From Candidatus Parvarchaeota archaeon (GTDB lineage Archaea; Nanobdellota; Nanobdellia; WJKC01): 55,517 nucleotides of DNA. Numbering within the stretch: position 1 is the stretch's first letter; each line of letters starts with the position of its first letter. Positions 34,300 to 42,550 of the stretch are shown in pieces. The position numbers and the translations under genes were made by a program. The stretch spans positions 1-55,517 of the forward strand of contig JAFCFT010000005.1 in the NCBI GenBank assembly GCA_017608505.1. The letters run 5' to 3'. Below the pieces are notes generated by a model. It searched no databases, was not told the origin of the DNA, and saw nothing but the letters and a program-made list of their open reading frames with translations.

Positions 34300-36658
34300 A
34301 ATTAACCTTTAATTCCTTTCCTTCTTTTAATACAATTTCTTTAATTCTTAACGTCCCTTTTATCACTTCTTTTAAAGCCTCTAATTTTTCCAGAGGGCCT
34401 GTAATTTCTGCCTTTTCTATTTCAGAGGCCTGGCTTAACTGCTTTGACAACTTGTACTGTCTTCCTTTGCTTATTATGTCCTTTAACAGCGCCCACGCGT
34501 CTTCTAGTTCTTTTTCAACTTTTCCGCCTTTTGGCCACAATTGATTATGCAGACTTTCATTTTTGTTATATAATTCTCTGTATATTTCCTCTGTTATGAA
34601 TGGCATGTAAATTCCAATCATTTTTAAGATATCTAAGTAAACTTTCTTAAGAGTTTTTATTGCAGCATTTCTAGAAGCATCATTGTCTCCGTAAAGTCTG
34701 TACTTTATCATTTCAATATAATAATCTGCAAGCTCTCCCCAAAAGAAATTAATTATTCCTTTTTTTGCATTGCTGTAGTCATTCTTATCTAAATACTTTG
34801 TAGCTTTCTTAATAACTTTATTTAACTCATTTATTATGCACTTATCTGCTATAGTTTCTTTGCTTTCATTCCCTTTTTCTTTGTGCATCTCAATAAATCT
34901 TGCAGCATTCCACAACTTGTTCATTAATTTTGTTCCTCTTATAAGTTCCTGCTCTTTGTATGGATAGTCTTCTCCAAGAGACACATTTGTGACAAAATAT
35001 CTTAGCGCATCTACAGAGTATTTTTTTATTACATCTTGAGGCGCTATTACATTGCCTTTGCTTTTGCTCATTTTCCTTCCATGAGGGTCTTGCATGTGGC
35101 CCGATATTATTACTTCTTTCCAAGGAAGCGTCTTATCATGCAAATAGCTTTTAACAACTGTATTAAACAGCCAGAACGTAATTATGTCATGAGCATTTGG
35201 CCTCATATCCATTGGATACAATTTGTCCCACAACGATTTGTCCATTAATTCAACTGCTAGCTTTGGCGTAAGCGCGCTTGTTGCCCAGGTATCTAGCACA
35301 TCTTTTTCAGGTTCAAATTCGTTGCTTCCGCACTTGCACTTTGTCTTTGGCTTGTCAGTCAAAGGGTCAACTGGCAAGTCTTTTATTTCTGCCAACTTTA
35401 TTTCCCCGCATTTTTTGCAGTACCAAACAGGAAATGGAACCCCAAAAAACCTTTGTCTGCTTATGCACCAATCCCACCTTAGCCCTTTAATCCAGTTTTC
35501 ATAACGCACCCTCATATATTCTGGATACCACTTTATTTTTCTTCCAAGTTTTAAAAAAACATCTTTTAAATCCAAGTATTTTATAAACCACTGCTTTGAC
35601 TCTAAGATTTCTATTTCTGTTCCGCATCTTTCATGAACATTAACTGTGTGCGTTATCTTTTTTCTTTCAGTAATTAGGTCCTTGCTTTCTAAATCTTTTA
35701 TTATCTTTTTTCTTGCATCTTTTATCTTTAACCCTTTATATTTTCCTGCATTTTCATTCATAAACCCGTCTTTTGTTATGACTATTCTTAGTGGAAGCTT
35801 GTGCGCTTTGTACCACTCAATGTCTGTTTGGTCGCCAAATGTGCAACACATGACAATGCCCGTTCCTTTTTCTGGGTCTGCATGCTCATCAGGGATTATT
35901 GGAACTTCTTGATTAAATAAAGGAACTTTTGCCTTTTTTCCAAACAGTTTCTTGTATCTTTTATCATCTGGATGCGCAAATATTGCCACGCATGCAGGAA
36001 GCATTTCAGGCCTTGTTGTTGCTATTATTAAATCACTGCCGTCTTCTAATTTGAACTTAACATTAACAAATTCAGATTCTAGCTCTTTATCTTCTAATTC
36101 AACTTGCGCAATGGCAGTCTCGCAGGTCGGGCACCATATTGTTGGCGCTTCCATTTGGTACTCTCTTCCCATTTTGTACAATTCAATAAATGACCTTTGC
36201 GATATTCTTCTGCAGTGGTCGTCTATTGTTGAATACATTATTGAGAAGTCGCAGCTCATGCCTATGTTTTTCCAATCCTGAATAAATTCTGGCTTTATTT
36301 CTTTTAATGTCTTAATGCATAATTTTATGAATTCGTTTCTGTCCATTTTTGAGCCTTTAACATTGTTTAATTTCTCAACAAGCCTTTCAGTTGCCAAGCC
36401 ATTGTCATCTGTTCCAAAAGGGTAAAACACTTCATAGCCCTTCATCCTTTTGTATCTGACTATGACGTCCTGCTGCGTATATGATGAGGCGTGCCCCATA
36501 TGCATTCTGCCACTCACTGTTGGCGGCGGCGTGTCAACAGAATATATTGGTTTTTTGCTTTTAGGATTAAACTTGTAAGTGCCTTCTTGTTCCCACTTTT
36601 TAATCCACTTTGGTTCAACAACTTTTGGGTCGTATCTTTTGCTTAAACTCATTTCCAA
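34292..36658 (-). CDS. valS: Valyl-tRNA synthetase
   Basis: A class I synthetase of 788 residues. The HIGH-type signature is HMGHAS near residue 53, the editing (CP1) domain follows (residues about 180-330, with IATTRPEML), and the KMSKS loop is KMSKSKGN near residue 528. An anticodon-binding domain ends the protein. Zinc-type knuckles occur in CPTCETA and CKKCGE. The length is slightly short for the family because the C-terminal coiled coil found in many ValRS proteins is reduced. It is the first gene of its own minus-strand unit. Confidence 0.96.
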   Translation of the reverse strand: MEMSLSKRYDPKVVEPKWIKKWEQEGTYKFNPKSKKPIYSVDTPPPTVSGRMHMGHASSYTQQDVIVRYKRMKGYEVFYPFGTDDNGLATERLVEKLNNVKGSKMDRNEFIKLCIKTLKEIKPEFIQDWKNIGMSCDFSIMYSTIDDHCRRISQRSFIELYKMGREYQMEAPTIWCPTCETAIAQVELEDKELESEFVNVKFKLEDGSDLIIATTRPEMLPACVAIFAHPDDKRYKKLFGKKAKVPLFNQEVPIIPDEHADPEKGTGIVMCCTFGDQTDIEWYKAHKLPLRIVITKDGFMNENAGKYKGLKIKDARKKIIKDLESKDLITERKKITHTVNVHERCGTEIEILESKQWFIKYLDLKDVFLKLGRKIKWYPEYMRVRYENWIKGLRWDWCISRQRFFGVPFPVWYCKKCGEIKLAEIKDLPVDPLTDKPKTKCKCGSNEFEPEKDVLDTWATSALTPKLAVELMDKSLWDKLYPMDMRPNAHDIITFWLFNTVVKSYLHDKTLPWKEVIISGHMQDPHGRKMSKSKGNVIAPQDVIKKYSVDALRYFVTNVSLGEDYPYKEQELIRGTKLMNKLWNAARFIEMHKEKGNESKETIADKCIINELNKVIKKATKYLDKNDYSNAKKGIINFFWGELADYYIEMIKYRLYGDNDASRNAAIKTLKKVYLDILKMIGIYMPFITEEIYRELYNKNESLHNQLWPKGGKVEKELEDAWALLKDIISKGRQYKLSKQLSQASEIEKAEITGPLEKLEALKEVIKGTLRIKEIVLKEGKELKVNFK

Positions 36659-36755
36659 AGCACCTTTAAAATTTTAGGAGACTTCCATTTTAAAAATTTT
36701 CACTTTTTTTCAATTACAATAAAAAATATAAGTGTTTTATGAGCTAATATTTACA

Positions 36756-37139
36756 ATGGACTGCAAATCCTTTATACAAGCTAAAAGCCTTGAACAAGCT
36801 CTTAAAAGTTTAGACAAAGATGAGCTTTCTTTATACAACAATAAAAATTATGAAGAACTTTTCGAACTGTTAAAAACAAGGTATGAATCTTTTAAAGCGC
36901 AAAATTATCAAAAAGCAAACGGGCGCATATCTTTTGGAATGTCTATGGGGGTTATTGGTTCTTATTTGTACTCAGTTTCAAAAGTTGTTTCAACATTTGA
37001 CCCTTCATGGATTCTTTTAACAATTCCTGCTGCTTCTTTAACTTTTTTGCTTTCATGTATTTATGCCGCGCACTTTAAAAGTAAAATGGAAAAATACGAT
37101 AATAAATTTTATAATAATTTTAACTTAATAAATACCTAA
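36756..37139 (+). CDS. Small membrane protein of unknown function
   Basis: The frame is open from GTG 36732, but I prefer ATG 36756 (127 residues) because the TATA-like AAAAAATATAAG at 36721-36732 would start the transcript near 36750. The N-terminal 60 residues are charged and helical (MDCKSFIQAKSLEQALKS). Two membrane helices follow (about 70-90 and 96-114), then a short basic tail. No family is recognised. The 3' end overlaps the convergent Cys-cluster gene by 15 bp. Confidence 0.5.
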   Translation: MDCKSFIQAKSLEQALKSLDKDELSLYNNKNYEELFELLKTRYESFKAQNYQKANGRISFGMSMGVIGSYLYSVSKVVSTFDPSWILLTIPAASLTFLLSCIYAAHFKSKMEKYDNKFYNNFNLINT

Positions 37140-37760
37140 TTTATTTTCTAAATATTTTATAGGATCTTTTCTTTTCCAGTTTATTAAGGCTTCTGCAAGC
37201 CACATAACTCTATTTTCATCCATCATTCTCCAATAAACTAATAGTAAAGCTTCAATGTTAGATATAGTCCTTGCCTCTTTTTGCAAATCTTTATTTTCGC
37301 ACGCAACAGCTTCTATTATGTCTTTTTTATCAAATTTTTGGCAAACTTTTAGTTTTTTAACTGTGTCTGTTCTAGGGTCGTAAAAATAAGGATGGTGCCT
37401 GCAAATCATTGGCTTGACTTCTTTAGGGAGTTTGTATTTCTCAAGCCATTTGCCAAGCTTTGAATCTTCATCAACAACTAAGTCATGCAAGTCGCACAAT
37501 TCATTATCATTAAAAAACTTGCAAGGCGCAGGCATGTATGTTTCTATGCAAGGCAATAAAGATATCTTGCTTATTCTAAATTTTGCTATTGCATTTTTCT
37601 TATAATATATTGCTCCAAAGTCAGGACCGCTGCTAAGCGCTTTGTACTTGCAATCTTTAAACGCATACAATATTTTTGCAAGGTCTACTGTATTTAGCAT
37701 TATTGATGCTTTTTTGCAACATTTGTCATTGCATATTTCGCAGTTGCAATCAACTATCAT
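37125..37760 (-). CDS. YkgJ-like cysteine-cluster protein
   Basis: A 211-residue protein with an N-terminal cysteine group (CNCEICNDKCCKKAS) and later Cys at LPCIET, APCKFF, ELCDLH, MICRHHPYF and KVCQKF. This spacing matches the YkgJ/UPF0153 Fe-S or zinc cluster domain (CC, then C-x-F, C-x-x-H and C-R-x-x-P). The C-terminal 60 residues are helical. The biochemical role of the family is unknown, and some members are linked to metal-cluster or flagellin modification. It lies 22 bp downstream of the MBL hydrolase gene and probably belongs to the same transcript. Confidence 0.7.
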   Translation of the reverse strand: MIVDCNCEICNDKCCKKASIMLNTVDLAKILYAFKDCKYKALSSGPDFGAIYYKKNAIAKFRISKISLLPCIETYMPAPCKFFNDNELCDLHDLVVDEDSKLGKWLEKYKLPKEVKPMICRHHPYFYDPRTDTVKKLKVCQKFDKKDIIEAVACENKDLQKEARTISNIEALLLVYWRMMDENRVMWLAEALINWKRKDPIKYLENKLGIY

Positions 37761-37782
37761 GGTTTAAAATTCTAAAAAGATA

Positions 37783-38553
37783 TTAATAAGCTTTTCTAAG
37801 CAAATTTTGAATTGACATTTTTGCTCCGTCTGTTGCAGCAACTGTTCTTATTCCTGTTTCTCTTTCGAGTTCTCTTGCAAGATCAAGCGGCCCGCTTTTA
37901 AGCGCTTTTATGCCAAAGTGAGTAATTACGCACGCTCTTGGCTTTACTTCTTGCAACAACCTTTTTGCCCCGCTATAACACAAATGTTTTTCGCTTTCAT
38001 ACCCTTTTGGTTTCATTAAATTAATCACTAATATATCAGAATCTTTATGTTCTTTACTTAAATCAGCATAATATCCTGTATCACTTACAAAACTTATTCC
38101 ATAATTTATTGTTTTAAATTTTAATCCTATTCCATCTGAATCTCCGTGTTTTGTTCCAGTTGCTTCAACCATTAAATTATTATTTATCTTAACTTTGCTT
38201 CCTCGCTTTAGCACTACTATGCTAATTTCGTCTTTTAAGTGTTTTGGAACTATTTCTTCAAAGCAAGACTTGCTTGCCAAAAGCACGCCTTTTTTCTTTT
38301 TCATTCTAAGTATTTCTAACACTGCTGGCGCGTCATTCACATGGTCAAAATGCTTGTGCGTCAGGCACACTACGCTTGTGTTCCATAAATTAACATCATA
38401 CTCTTTTGCCCTTAATAATGCGCCAGGTCCAGGGTCAATGTGTATTTGTTCTTCAGAAGTATTAAAAATCACGCCCCCTGTTGCTCTGCTTTGATACAAA
38501 GTAACAAACCTTCCTCCACCAGTGCCTAGAAATATTAATTTGTCATCCATCAT
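37783..38553 (-). CDS. MBL-fold metallo-hydrolase
   Basis: A 256-residue beta-lactamase-fold hydrolase. Metal ligands are seen in order: THKHFDH (HxHxDH) near residue 66, GTKHGDSDG, SDTGYYAD, and a late His in VITHFGIKAL. The sequence LIFLGTGGGR at the start and the HIDPGPG segment recall RNase Z/PhnP-like phosphodiesterases. The substrate is unknown. The gene overlaps the upstream methyltransferase gene by 4 bp, which in turn overlaps metK, so the three form one coupled unit. Confidence 0.85.
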   Translation of the reverse strand: MMDDKLIFLGTGGGRFVTLYQSRATGGVIFNTSEEQIHIDPGPGALLRAKEYDVNLWNTSVVCLTHKHFDHVNDAPAVLEILRMKKKKGVLLASKSCFEEIVPKHLKDEISIVVLKRGSKVKINNNLMVEATGTKHGDSDGIGLKFKTINYGISFVSDTGYYADLSKEHKDSDILVINLMKPKGYESEKHLCYSGAKRLLQEVKPRACVITHFGIKALKSGPLDLARELERETGIRTVAATDGAKMSIQNLLRKAY

Positions 38554-39251
38554 ATTTTAAACCCTACAAGCACCTCATTTCCATCATTGTATTCAACGAC
38601 AGGTTTAAACCCTGTTTTTCTTAAAAGTTTTTTCCACTCAGCAATGCTTAACAAAGGCGCTTTTTTTGTTTTGACGAGTCTTATTATTTTTTCTTTATCT
38701 TTTATGCTCACATTATAACTAAACAATATTTTTCCATTCTTTTCTTCGTACTCTTTTATTATAGAGCCTTCAATGTCTCCAACATCAAAGTTTTGAACAT
38801 CTGCTTTGTCAGTGTCAAATAATTCCTCTGCATGCGGCACATCAAGGATTAGCACGCCGCCGCCTCTTAAGTGTTCATTAAACTTTTTAAAAGCTTTTAC
38901 AATCTTCCTTTTACTCTTTAAATCGTGGATTGCTCCACGCATGCAGACTATCATGTCAAATTTTTCTTCAAAACCTATTTTAGTCATCTTTTTAGCTATA
39001 AACTTTAGTCTTGGATATTTTTTAATTGCTTGATTTATCATCCCCTTGCTGCTATCAACTCCAACTGCATCGTATCCTTTCTTTTTAAGAGAATTTACAA
39101 ACTCTCCTGTCCTGCATCCAATTTCAAGCACTTTTTTTATATTTAAAGCATACTTTTCTATTACGTATTCTATGAATGCCAAGTCCTTGGCATAATCTTC
39201 ACTTTGCATAAAGTAATCATAGTACTTTGCGATCTTGTCTTCCCATCTCAA
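38550..39251 (-). CDS. Class I SAM-dependent methyltransferase
   Basis: A 233-residue methyltransferase. Motif I is VLEIGCRTGEFV near residue 42, the post-I acidic residue is in GVDSSKGM, and motif II-III is FDMIVCMRGAIHDLKS followed by LRGGGVLILDVPH. The C-terminal beta strands match the small-molecule group of class I enzymes. The acceptor cannot be predicted. It overlaps metK by 4 bp and the MBL hydrolase by 4 bp, so the enzyme is made along with the synthetase of its cofactor. Confidence 0.85.
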   Translation of the reverse strand: MRWEDKIAKYYDYFMQSEDYAKDLAFIEYVIEKYALNIKKVLEIGCRTGEFVNSLKKKGYDAVGVDSSKGMINQAIKKYPRLKFIAKKMTKIGFEEKFDMIVCMRGAIHDLKSKRKIVKAFKKFNEHLRGGGVLILDVPHAEELFDTDKADVQNFDVGDIEGSIIKEYEEKNGKILFSYNVSIKDKEKIIRLVKTKKAPLLSIAEWKKLLRKTGFKPVVEYNDGNEVLVGFKI

Positions 39252-40390
39252 AACAGCCTCACCTTGCCGCTAACTATTCTTTTTCCCAGCTTCTTGATAT
39301 TACTTAATTCTTCATGCACTACATTTTTGATTTTTTGTTCACTTAATTTTCCTTCATATTCGCAAACTGCAATCTGAGGCTCTGTCAGCGGCTTTCCAAT
39401 GCTTGAAACTAACTGCAACTGGCAATGCCTTGCTCCAAGGCCTACAATTTTTTTGCACGCCTCAAAAGCAGCAACATTGTATAGTTTCCCTATATGATTT
39501 ACAGGGTTTTTTCCAGCAACAGCTTCTAAACTCATCAGTCTATTGAAAGTTATCAATCCGTTGACCCTATTTCCTCTCCCAACTGCTCCGTCATCTCCTG
39601 TTTCAAGACTTGAGCCTGTAAGCGTAAGATAACACCCGTTAATCCCTCTTTTTAGGTCATCTGCAGTATTTATATCAATGTCAAATCCGTATTTTTCCAT
39701 TAACTCCTTCCTTACTTCTTCTTTTTTATTTACGTAGCCGTTTACATCATTAAAGTACTTATCTATGAATGCGCATGCAATTGTCATCTTTGTCTTATCG
39801 CCGTTTCTTACTGTCATTACTTTTATATCCTCTCCAGTGTAAGGGTGCCTTTTTTTGAATCTTTTTGAATTTAGATAGTTCTCAGCATCAAGTGTCACAT
39901 GCTCTGTCTTTGACAATGGCCAGTACCCAATCCCAACGCTTGTGTCATTGGCCCCTATTTCTCCTTTTTTTCTCTTATAAATGTCTGTTAAGTTCCCTGC
40001 TCCAGGCTTTGTTTCTATTATAAACTTAAAGTGCTCTTTTTTCAAGAACCTGAAATTCTTTTTTAGATACTCTTGTGCTGACTTAATTGCCAGATTTTTC
40101 AAGTCAAACTTTACGTTCCCAACCCTTTCTGTCGCCCTTCCAGAGTAAAATGCAATTATTCTTTTTTTAAAAACTCCTCCCCCAAATTTTGGAACTGCCT
40201 GCCCTCCTACAAGGTCTAACTTGTCAACATTGTGGTGAAGTATTACTCCAAATTCTTTCATGTACGCCTTGCACAGCGCTCTTGAAAACTCTTCTGCAAA
40301 AGCGTCTGCAATGTGGTCTGGATGTCCGAGGCCCTTCCTCTCCACTATCTCCCATCTTGGCTTTTTGTATTTTACTTTTTTTACAATCAT
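39248..40390 (-). CDS. mat: S-adenosylmethionine synthetase, archaeal type
   Basis: A 380-residue methionine adenosyltransferase of the archaeal type, with no bacterial MetK signature. Conserved pieces are [21 protein letters not shown] at the N-terminus, [26 protein letters not shown], and the glycine/aspartate stretch [15 protein letters not shown] near residue 266-281. It makes S-adenosylmethionine from ATP and methionine. It is the first gene of the mat-methyltransferase-MBL unit. The 5' side contains a C-rich tract and then a palindromic element before tRNA-Ile. Confidence 0.95.
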   Translation of the reverse strand: MIVKKVKYKKPRWEIVERKGLGHPDHIADAFAEEFSRALCKAYMKEFGVILHHNVDKLDLVGGQAVPKFGGGVFKKRIIAFYSGRATERVGNVKFDLKNLAIKSAQEYLKKNFRFLKKEHFKFIIETKPGAGNLTDIYKRKKGEIGANDTSVGIGYWPLSKTEHVTLDAENYLNSKRFKKRHPYTGEDIKVMTVRNGDKTKMTIACAFIDKYFNDVNGYVNKKEEVRKELMEKYGFDIDINTADDLKRGINGCYLTLTGSSLETGDDGAVGRGNRVNGLITFNRLMSLEAVAGKNPVNHIGKLYNVAAFEACKKIVGLGARHCQLQLVSSIGKPLTEPQIAVCEYEGKLSEQKIKNVVHEELSNIKKLGKRIVSGKVRLF

Positions 40391-40601
40391 TAAGATATTA
40401 GAGCCATTCTATCTTTATGAATTTTCTTCAAGCTGCCAGAGAAGCTTCCCACTCCCTTAAGCCCCACCCACCCCCTCTAATGCGAGTTGAGAAATAACGC
40501 GTTTTTGGGCTTTTTTTGCGAAAAGAAAATTATTTTCTATATGGAAAATAATTATACACCATCATTACCTTACATTCCCTCTAAAATCTTAGAATTTATA
40601 A
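40391..40601. other. Gene-free region between mat and tRNA-Ile
   Basis: No coding frame is convincing here. The stretch holds the mat promoter side, a pyrimidine-rich tract (40446-40483, several CCC runs) and the palindromic repeat at 40520-40555. The tract loosely resembles the pyrimidine part of the hairpin inserts found at 24.5 and 50.1 kb but has no strong stem. I see no RNA gene other than the tRNA that follows. Confidence 0.5.
40520..40555. repeat. 36-bp palindromic element shared with oriC
   Basis: A 36-bp block that matches 18321-18356 inside oriC at 34 of 36 positions. Its core, ATTATTTTC-TATAT-GGAAAATAAT (40529-40552), is an almost perfect inverted repeat. A T-run preceded by GGG lies immediately 5' in both places. 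The dyad TTCC(A/T)TATRGAAA resembles a symmetrised ORB core. It lies between the divergent ends of mat and tRNA-Ile promoter regions, so a regulatory role is also possible. Confidence 0.85.
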
Positions 40602-40711
40602 TGGGCCTGGCCGGATACTCATCCCTCAAGGGCTGGTAACCCTTGCGGGTTTTGAACCAGCGACCTCACGATTATCAGTCGTGCGCTCTAACCAGACTGA
40701 GCTACAGGCCC
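40602..40711 (-). tRNA. tRNA-Ile (GAT) with a 35-nt insertion in the T-arm
   Basis: The minus-strand sequence begins GGGCCTG and ends CAGGCCC-A, giving a perfect 7-bp acceptor stem. The D-arm is GCTC...GAGC, and the anticodon arm CACGA-CTGATAA-TCGTG presents GAT (Ile). The T-arm 5' half is GCTGG-TTCAAA. Its 3' partner CCGGC lies directly before the acceptor strand, 35 nt later than expected (insert about 40615-40649, boundaries uncertain by 1-2 nt). The insert has a stem AACCC-GCAA-GGGTT and a second CCC-TTGA-GGG. It may be a T-loop intron. CCA is not encoded. A TATA-like TTTAAATTTTT lies upstream. Confidence 0.85.
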
Positions 40712-40792
40712 ATTGAACTATTAAAAATTTAAACTTGACTTAAAAACCTTTTGATGGCAACTTTTTTAATACCTTTTCTCCCTTAAAAAATT

Positions 40793-42550
40793 ATGAAAAA
40801 AGAACTTACTGCCAAGGAACTGAAGTCCAAGTTCCTTGAATTTTTTAGAGAAAGGGGGCACGCCATAATTCCTTCAGCTCCTTTAATTCCTGAACACGAC
40901 CCTACAACACTATTTATTAGTGCAGGCATGCACCCATTAAAGCCTTTTTTGCTTGGACAGCCGCACCCGCAAGGCAAGCGCTTGGCTGATGTTCAAAGAT
41001 GCCTAAGAACAGGCGACATAGAAGATGTTGGCGACGACACGCACCTGACTTTTTTTGAAATGATTGGAAATTGGTCTCTTGGAGATTATTTTAAAAAAGA
41101 GGCCATTACTTGGAGCTACGAATTTTTAACTAAGGTTTTAGGATATGACCCAGGCAAAATTCATGTGACTGTGTTTGCTGGAGACAAGGACGCCCCGCGC
41201 GATGACGAAGCAGCCAATACTTGGCTATCTCTTGGCATTCCAAAGAGCAGAATTTACTTTCTTCCAAAAGAAGACAATTGGTGGCACTCAGGCGAAACAG
41301 GGCCCTGCGGTCCTGATACTGAGATATTTATTGACTCTGGAAAGCCAAAGTGCGGAAAGGATTGCAGGCCAGGATGTGGGTGCGGCAAATACTTTGAAAT
41401 CTGGAACAACGTGTTCATGGAGTATAACAGAACTAAAGACGGCAAATACGAAAAGCTTGCCCAAAAAAATGTTGACACAGGCATGGGTGTTGAGCGGACT
41501 ATTGCCACAATTAATGGGAAAAAGTCTGTTTATGATACAGAACTTTTTATTCCTCTAATAAAACTTGTTAAGGAATCAGCAAAAAAGCACGATGAAAAAT
41601 CAATCCGCATAATTGTTGACCATATCAGGGCAGCGACTTTTATTCTTGGGGATGAAAGAGGCGTTGCTCCATCTAACGTTGACCAAGGCTATGTGTTAAG
41701 AAGGCTTATCAGGCGCGCTATAAGGCATGCTCGCCTGCTTGGAATCGAGAAGGGCTTGCTTAAAAAACTTGCCATAGAGGTCATTAAAATGTATTCAGAC
41801 GATTATCCAATCCTTGCCCGCAAGCAAGGCTTTGTGCTTCAAGAGCTAGAGCGTGAGGAAAACAAGTTCCTTAACACTCTTGACCGCGGGCTTAGAATGT
41901 TTGAAAAGCTTTCAAGAAACAAAAAGGAACTAAGCGGAAAAGACGCATTCCTTCTTTACCAATCCTACGGCTTCCCTATCGAAATGACTGTTGAGCTAGC
42001 GTCTGAAAAAGGCTTAAAAGTAGATGTTTCTGGCTTTAATGAAGAATACAGAAAACACCAAGAACTCTCGCGCGCAAGCGCTCAGAAAAAATTTGTTGGA
42101 GGGCTTGCCGACACTTCAGAAGCTTCCATAAAACTTCATACAGCAACACACCTTCTTAACGAAGCACTTCGCAGAGTAGTGAGCAAAGACATAAAGCAAA
42201 GGGGTTCTAACATTACTCCTGAGCGCCTCCGCTTTGATTTCAACTTTCACAGAAAACTTACAAAAGAGGAGCTAAAAAAAGTTGAGGACCTTGTCAACGA
42301 ACAAATAAAAAAAGGCCTTCCTGTCAGGCGCGAGGTTATGACTTTTGAACAAGCAAAAGCACTAGGAGCTCAAGCAGAATTTGAAGCCAAATACGGTGAC
42401 AAAGTTTCTGTCTACTTTATCGGCGACTTTAGCAAAGAAATTTGTGCTGGCCCGCACGTAAAGAACACAAAAGAACTTGGAACTTTTAAAATAATTAAAG
42501 AAGAATCAGTAGCTGCAGGCGTAAGAAGAATAAGAGCAGTTCTTTTATAA
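40793..42550 (+). CDS. alaS: Alanyl-tRNA synthetase lacking the C-Ala domain
   Basis: A 585-residue AlaRS that ends right after its editing domain; most AlaRS have about 870 residues. The catalytic core begins ELKSKFLEFFRERGHAIIPSAPLIP, with motif 2 FEMIGNWSLGDYFKKEA and motif 3 DQGYVLRRLIRRAIR. The editing domain has the zinc residues HTATH and CAGPH. A Cys cluster (CGKDCRPGCGCG) lies in the catalytic domain, as in archaeal AlaRS. The C-terminal oligomerisation/tRNA-elbow domain is absent, and the downstream strand is occupied by metG, so it is not simply split here. The gene overlaps the metG end by 6 bp. Confidence 0.93.
   Translation: MKKELTAKELKSKFLEFFRERGHAIIPSAPLIPEHDPTTLFISAGMHPLKPFLLGQPHPQGKRLADVQRCLRTGDIEDVGDDTHLTFFEMIGNWSLGDYFKKEAITWSYEFLTKVLGYDPGKIHVTVFAGDKDAPRDDEAANTWLSLGIPKSRIYFLPKEDNWWHSGETGPCGPDTEIFIDSGKPKCGKDCRPGCGCGKYFEIWNNVFMEYNRTKDGKYEKLAQKNVDTGMGVERTIATINGKKSVYDTELFIPLIKLVKESAKKHDEKSIRIIVDHIRAATFILGDERGVAPSNVDQGYVLRRLIRRAIRHARLLGIEKGLLKKLAIEVIKMYSDDYPILARKQGFVLQELEREENKFLNTLDRGLRMFEKLSRNKKELSGKDAFLLYQSYGFPIEMTVELASEKGLKVDVSGFNEEYRKHQELSRASAQKKFVGGLADTSEASIKLHTATHLLNEALRRVVSKDIKQRGSNITPERLRFDFNFHRKLTKEELKKVEDLVNEQIKKGLPVRREVMTFEQAKALGAQAEFEAKYGDKVSVYFIGDFSKEICAGPHVKNTKELGTFKIIKEESVAAGVRRIRAVLL

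Noticed and set aside
40430..40490. C-rich tract as a fourth hairpin insert
   Set aside because: It has several CCC runs like the inserts at 24.5 and 50.1 kb, but no strong stem and no duplicated gene end next to it. It may be a decayed copy, but this cannot be supported.
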